From contig JAJZLX010000459.1 of assembly GCA_021850555.1 (NCBI GenBank), positions 1 to 8,527 on the forward strand: a DNA stretch of 8,527 nt. The letters run 5' to 3'. The first letter of the stretch is position 1; every line of letters begins with the position of its first letter. Positions 5,814 to 8,527 of this stretch are shown here, in pieces. Position numbers and translations under genes: made by a program. Under the pieces are notes generated by a model that saw only the letters and a program-made list of their open reading frames with translations, made no database searches and was not told where the DNA came from. This stretch comes from Pseudomonadota bacterium. GTDB taxonomy: Bacteria > Pseudomonadota > Gammaproteobacteria > Steroidobacterales > Steroidobacteraceae.

Positions 5814-7043
5814 GGAAGGCTCACCGCATGCGGCGAGGGAGTGAAGCGTGCCTCGCACCGACAGACGGGCGTGCGCGGCGCCGCGGCGCGCAGCCGGGTC
5901 GGCACAGCGGGCGATGCGGTCCGGTGGATCGAGGAGCGCCCGGCGGTGCTGGTGGTCGGACTCGGGCCGGCCGGAGCAAGAGCCGCCGCCGTGGCGGCCT
6001 GTGCCGGGTGCAGTGTGCTCGCGGTCGAGCGGCGCCGCAGCGTCGGCGATCCGCTGCAGTGCGCGGAGTTCGTGTCGGGCGCCCTGGGTCTGCAGGGGCT
6101 CTGCTGGGAGGAGGTCACGAGCCAGCGCATCGCGCGGATGGTGACCGTGGTGGAGAGCCTTGAGCCGCGCGTGAGCGAGGACTTTCGCGGCCGCATGATC
6201 TGCAGAGGCGCGTTCGATCGAGCGCTGGCGCGCCAGGCGGTCGCTTCAGGGGCGCGCATCCTGCTCGGCGCGGCCGTGGCTCAGGTGTTGGCCGACGGCG
6301 CCGTGCGGCTCTCGAACGGGCGGCTGCTGCGTCCGCGCGCGTTGATCGGCGCCGATGGCCCCCGCTCACTCGTGGGCGCCGCGATCGGGCATTGCAACCG
6401 GCAGCTCGTGGCGGCCCGGCAGGCGAGGGTGCCGCTCACCCGGCCATACGAGGCGACCGATATCTTTCTGCGCGCCGAGTACCCAGGCGGCTATGGATGG
6501 CTGTTCCCCAAGGCAGGCGTCGCGAACCTCGGAGTCGGAGTCGACTTTCAGGATCGACATCGGCTCAAGTCCCTGCTGCGGGGTCTGCACGAGGATCTGG
6601 CGGCCGCGGGAAGGGTGTCGGCCGGGGCGCCCTTGACGCTCACCGGTGGCCTCATTCCCGTCGGCGGACGGTTGCGCGCGATCGGACATCTCGGCGCCGT
6701 GCCCGTCATCCTGGCCGGCGATGCCGCCGGCCTCACCAATCCGGTGACCGGAGCCGGCATCGAGGCCGCGGTGCATTCCGGAGCGCTCGCCGGAGCGGCG
6801 GCGGCGAGTTGGCTGGGAGGGTGCTCCACCGCGCCGGAGGAGTACGAGAGCGAGCTGTCGGAGCTGTATGATGGCGCGCACGCACGCGCCTTGCGGCGCC
6901 GTCGCGAGCTGCTCGAGGCCCTCGGGCGCGGGCGCGTCACGGCCGAAGCGCTCTGGGACGGCTGGATCGCATCGGCGAATTACTGGTCGGACACCCCCGC
7001 TGCAGGGGTGGCCCGCACTGATGGCCCCGGTGCCGCGGCATGA
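5763..7043 (+). CDS. lipT: geranylgeranyl-reductase-like FAD oxidoreductase, probable LipT
   Basis: A flavoprotein of the geranylgeranyl reductase family, up to 426 residues. It has the FAD-binding motif VLVVGLGPAG (62-71, counted from the GTG at 5763), the family-type segment DPLQCAEF, and the second FAD motif GDAAGLTNPVTGAGIEAA from residue 319. In sHdr-lbpA clusters the related protein LipT is thought to feed electrons to the lipoyl synthase pair LipS1/LipS2 during assembly of lipoate on LbpA. That role is inferred here from linkage to lbpA. Neither lipS1/lipS2 nor a lipoate ligase is in the window. The family normally begins just before the first FAD motif, so about 60 N-terminal residues, rich in Ala/Arg/Gly, are suspicious. 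Alternative starts are ATG 5772, GTG 5841 (preceded by GAGGGA) and GTG 5871. A GG-reductase in lipid synthesis is the alternative reading. Confidence 0.75.
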   Translation: MASMFPPGEAAADRATAGRLTACGEGVKRASHRQTGVRGAAARSRVGTAGDAVRWIEERPAVLVVGLGPAGARAAAVAACAGCSVLAVERRRSVGDPLQCAEFVSGALGLQGLCWEEVTSQRIARMVTVVESLEPRVSEDFRGRMICRGAFDRALARQAVASGARILLGAAVAQVLADGAVRLSNGRLLRPRALIGADGPRSLVGAAIGHCNRQLVAARQARVPLTRPYEATDIFLRAEYPGGYGWLFPKAGVANLGVGVDFQDRHRLKSLLRGLHEDLAAAGRVSAGAPLTLTGGLIPVGGRLRAIGHLGAVPVILAGDAAGLTNPVTGAGIEAAVHSGALAGAAAASWLGGCSTAPEEYESELSELYDGAHARALRRRRELLEALGRGRVTAEALWDGWIASANYWSDTPAAGVARTDGPGAAA

Positions 7044-7050
7044 GATCTCA
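7031..7050. repeat. two adjacent perfect 10-bp palindromes at a convergent gene junction
   Basis: TGCCGCGGCA (7031-7040) is followed directly by TGAGATCTCA (7041-7050); each equals its own reverse complement. The second contains the stop codon of the plus-strand flavoprotein gene. The 14-base gap to the minus-strand stop has no classical terminator with a T run, so these may be the only structural elements available. Chance cannot be excluded. Confidence 0.3.
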
Positions 7051-7057
7051 CCGCAGA

Positions 7058-8113
7058 TCAGGCCCCGGCGAGCCGCGGGAGCACCTCGGCCGCGATGCAC
7101 TCGAGGCACTCGCGCACCACCTCGGTTGGCAGGGCGCCGGCCCCGATGAAGCAGAGCAGGTGCGTGACCCCGGCGGCGCGCAACTCGCGAATGCGCTGCA
7201 GGCAATGCTCCGGCGTGCCCACGATCGCGAGGCCTGCGAGCTCGAGCACGCGCAGCCGCGCGCCGAGCTCGAACAGCCGCCGGAACCGCCCCAGATCGTG
7301 AAAGTGCTCATAGCTCGGCAGAAGCCGCTCGAGCACGGGTGTCGTCACGCGCAACAGCTCGCCGTACGACCAGCGCAAGGCCGGGGCCGCAAGCGCGCGT
7401 GCGCGCCTGCCGTCCGGCAGACACAGCATGCCGACCGTCATTCCGACGCGCAGCGGCTCGCCCGATCGCCAGGCCTTACGATACCGGCGCAGGTCAGCGC
7501 CGATCATCGCCCACGGCTTGAAGGGGCCGGCGAGGACACCGAGGCCTTCCCGCGCGGCCCACTCGAACGTCTCCGGGCTCACGGCTGCCGTCCACAACGG
7601 GGGATAGGGGCGTTGCAGCGGGCGAGGCAGGACCGTCACGCCGTCGAGGTGAAAATGACTGCCGTGATGGACAATCGGCGCTGGAGTGGCCGCCGCCCGC
7701 AGGATGAGGAGCGATTCCTCCACGATCGCGCGGCTCTCGGCCGGCTGCGCGCCGAAGGCCGCATACTCCTGCGGCGAGAATCCCCGGCCGATCCCGACTT
7801 CGAGCCGCCCGCCGCAAAGCACATCGAGCGTGCCGATGCGCTCGGCGACGTGCAGCGGATGGTGATAGGGCAGGGGAATCACGCCGAGGCCGAGCCGCAA
7901 ACGCGCGGTTCGCCGCGCCAGGGCCGCGAGCACGAGGTCGGGCTTGGAGAGGTGCGAGTAGCCGCTCATCAGGTGGTGCTCGACGAGCCACACCCCGTGA
8001 AATCCCAGCCGGTCCGCGAGCTCGATCTCCTCGAGCGCATCGGTGTAGGCCTGTACCTCGGAGCGCTCGAGCTGCGGCGGCATGGCGAGCTCGTAGAAAA
8101 GGTCGAGCAGCAG
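7058..8113 (-). CDS. luciferase-like (LLM class) flavin-dependent monooxygenase
   Basis: A bacterial-luciferase-fold flavin enzyme of about 351 residues, acting on an unknown substrate with FMNH2 or F420. Family features are ALEEIELADRLGFHGVWLVEHH, then SHLSKPDLVLAALA, then HPLHVAERIGTLDVLCGGRL and VGIGRGF, and near the end GTPEHCLQRIRELRAAGV. The first ATG (8083) would start after the first beta strand: codons upstream encode LLLDLFYELA, the usual N-terminus of the family. No ATG, GTG or TTG is found in frame upstream, but a CTG at 8113 sits 7 bases after a good ribosome site (GGGAG on the minus strand, 8125-8121), so CTG is proposed. Some family members act on organosulfur compounds, which would fit the neighbourhood, but no residue here proves it. 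It converges on the flavoprotein gene with 14 bases between stops. Confidence 0.85.
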   Translation of the reverse strand: MLLDLFYELAMPPQLERSEVQAYTDALEEIELADRLGFHGVWLVEHHLMSGYSHLSKPDLVLAALARRTARLRLGLGVIPLPYHHPLHVAERIGTLDVLCGGRLEVGIGRGFSPQEYAAFGAQPAESRAIVEESLLILRAAATPAPIVHHGSHFHLDGVTVLPRPLQRPYPPLWTAAVSPETFEWAAREGLGVLAGPFKPWAMIGADLRRYRKAWRSGEPLRVGMTVGMLCLPDGRRARALAAPALRWSYGELLRVTTPVLERLLPSYEHFHDLGRFRRLFELGARLRVLELAGLAIVGTPEHCLQRIRELRAAGVTHLLCFIGAGALPTEVVRECLECIAAEVLPRLAGA

Positions 8114-8136
8114 AACGCGTCTCCCGTGAGGCTGAC
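8114..8136. promoter_or_regulatory. compact divergent leader with two opposed ribosome sites
   Basis: These 23 bases separate the proposed CTG start of the minus-strand monooxygenase from the ATG of the plus-strand diiron gene. GTGAGG (8126-8131) serves the plus-strand ATG with a 5-base spacer, and CTCCC (8121-8125), read as GGGAG on the other strand, serves the monooxygenase. The two sites abut. There is no space for a promoter, so each transcript should begin inside the opposite gene. Confidence 0.5.
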
Positions 8137-8527
8137 ATGTCGAGCGTAGCCGAATTGCCGCGCATCCGGTACCAGGATCCGCTCTCGCGAATCGATTGGG
8201 ACGCCGTCGATCGGGACTGTTGGTGGCTGCCGCCCGGCCTGCTGTCCCTTGCCGGCGTGCCCGAGTTCGAGGCGCTGTCGCTGAAGCGGCGGCAGCTGCT
8301 CTCGCATCTGGAGTATGCGCATCTGCTCGAGGCGGGCCTGTGGCTCGAGTCGCAGTTCATGGCTCGCCTGGCGCAGCTCGCCCAGCGCTGCGACGATGTC
8401 GTGCGCCGCGCGCGCTTTCTGCACGAAGTGCGCGAGGAGGCGGGACACAGCCTGATGTTCGTCGAGCTGTTGCACCGCAGCGGCTACGGGTTTCGCGAGG
8501 GGCGCAGCGCCCGGGCGAGGGCGGCGG
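8137..8527 (+). CDS. probable AurF-like diiron oxygenase (3' end outside window)
   Basis: The open frame runs off the right edge after 130 residues. It begins at an ATG with GTGAGG five bases before its spacer ends, and conserved-looking sequence starts at once (RYQDPLSRIDWD, then WWLPPGLLSLAG). Helical segments follow: a helix ending WLESQFM with Glu71, and EVREEAGHSLMF with Glu101 and His104 in an EXXH arrangement. Two helices with Glu and EXXH about 30 residues apart fit a ferritin-like diiron carboxylate protein. The overall look recalls p-aminobenzoate N-oxygenase AurF relatives, which oxidise amines with a diiron centre; the second half of the metal site is outside the window. The substrate is unknown. 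It is oriented away from the monooxygenase gene. Confidence 0.62.
   Translation, partial: MSSVAELPRIRYQDPLSRIDWDAVDRDCWWLPPGLLSLAGVPEFEALSLKRRQLLSHLEYAHLLEAGLWLESQFMARLAQLAQRCDDVVRRARFLHEVREEAGHSLMFVELLHRSGYGFREGRSARARAA

Noticed and set aside
7040..8149. A 369-codon open frame on the plus strand
   Set aside because: It is the complement of the luciferase-like gene, whose family motifs are clear; the plus-strand translation is low complexity.
7494..8360. A minus-strand open frame crossing the divergent junction
   Set aside because: It is frame-shifted relative to the monooxygenase and antisense to the diiron gene; no motif or ribosome site supports it.

Overview
The window is a high-GC bacterial sequence, most likely from a sulfur-oxidising proteobacterium (taxon inferred from gene content and base composition only). 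About 7 kb of the plus strand is a tightly packed gene set of the sulfur-oxidising heterodisulfide-reductase-like (sHdr) type. The Hdr order (B1, A, a conserved unknown protein, C2, B2, then a GcvH-like lipoate-binding protein) is the one known from sHdr clusters, in which cytoplasmic sulfane sulfur carried on thiols or lipoate is oxidised. It is not the methanogen arrangement.

Layout, plus strand: partial hdrB1 (2-844), hdrA (841-1887), the conserved sHdr unknown protein (1896-2756), hdrC2 (2763-3542), hdrB2 (3553-4491), a small cysteine-rich protein I do not recognise (4488-4904, TTG start), lbpA (4951-5394), an ArsR-type repressor with a cysteine pair (5391-5753), and a geranylgeranyl-reductase-like flavoprotein resembling LipT (5763-7043). 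Three neighbouring pairs overlap by 4 bases and the largest gap between genes is 46 bases, so these genes are probably one transcript that begins left of the window, where hdrC1 and the start of hdrB1 should lie.

The right end has a different organisation. A luciferase-like flavin-dependent monooxygenase (7058-8113, minus strand) converges on lipT with 14 bases between stop codons. It diverges from a partial AurF-like diiron protein (8137 to the right edge) with only about 23 bases between the two proposed start codons. Its first ATG lies too far downstream to include the first strand of the fold, so a CTG start is proposed.

Working model: HdrC1B1A and HdrC2B2 form the cytoplasmic iron-sulfur/flavin complex. 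LbpA carries the sulfur substrate or intermediate on its lipoyl arm. LipT helps make that lipoate. The ArsR protein senses sulfane sulfur and controls the operon. The 138-residue protein is the least explained piece and the best candidate for something undescribed. No gene-free stretch exceeds 300 bases. I saw no tRNA, rRNA, CRISPR array or insertion sequence.
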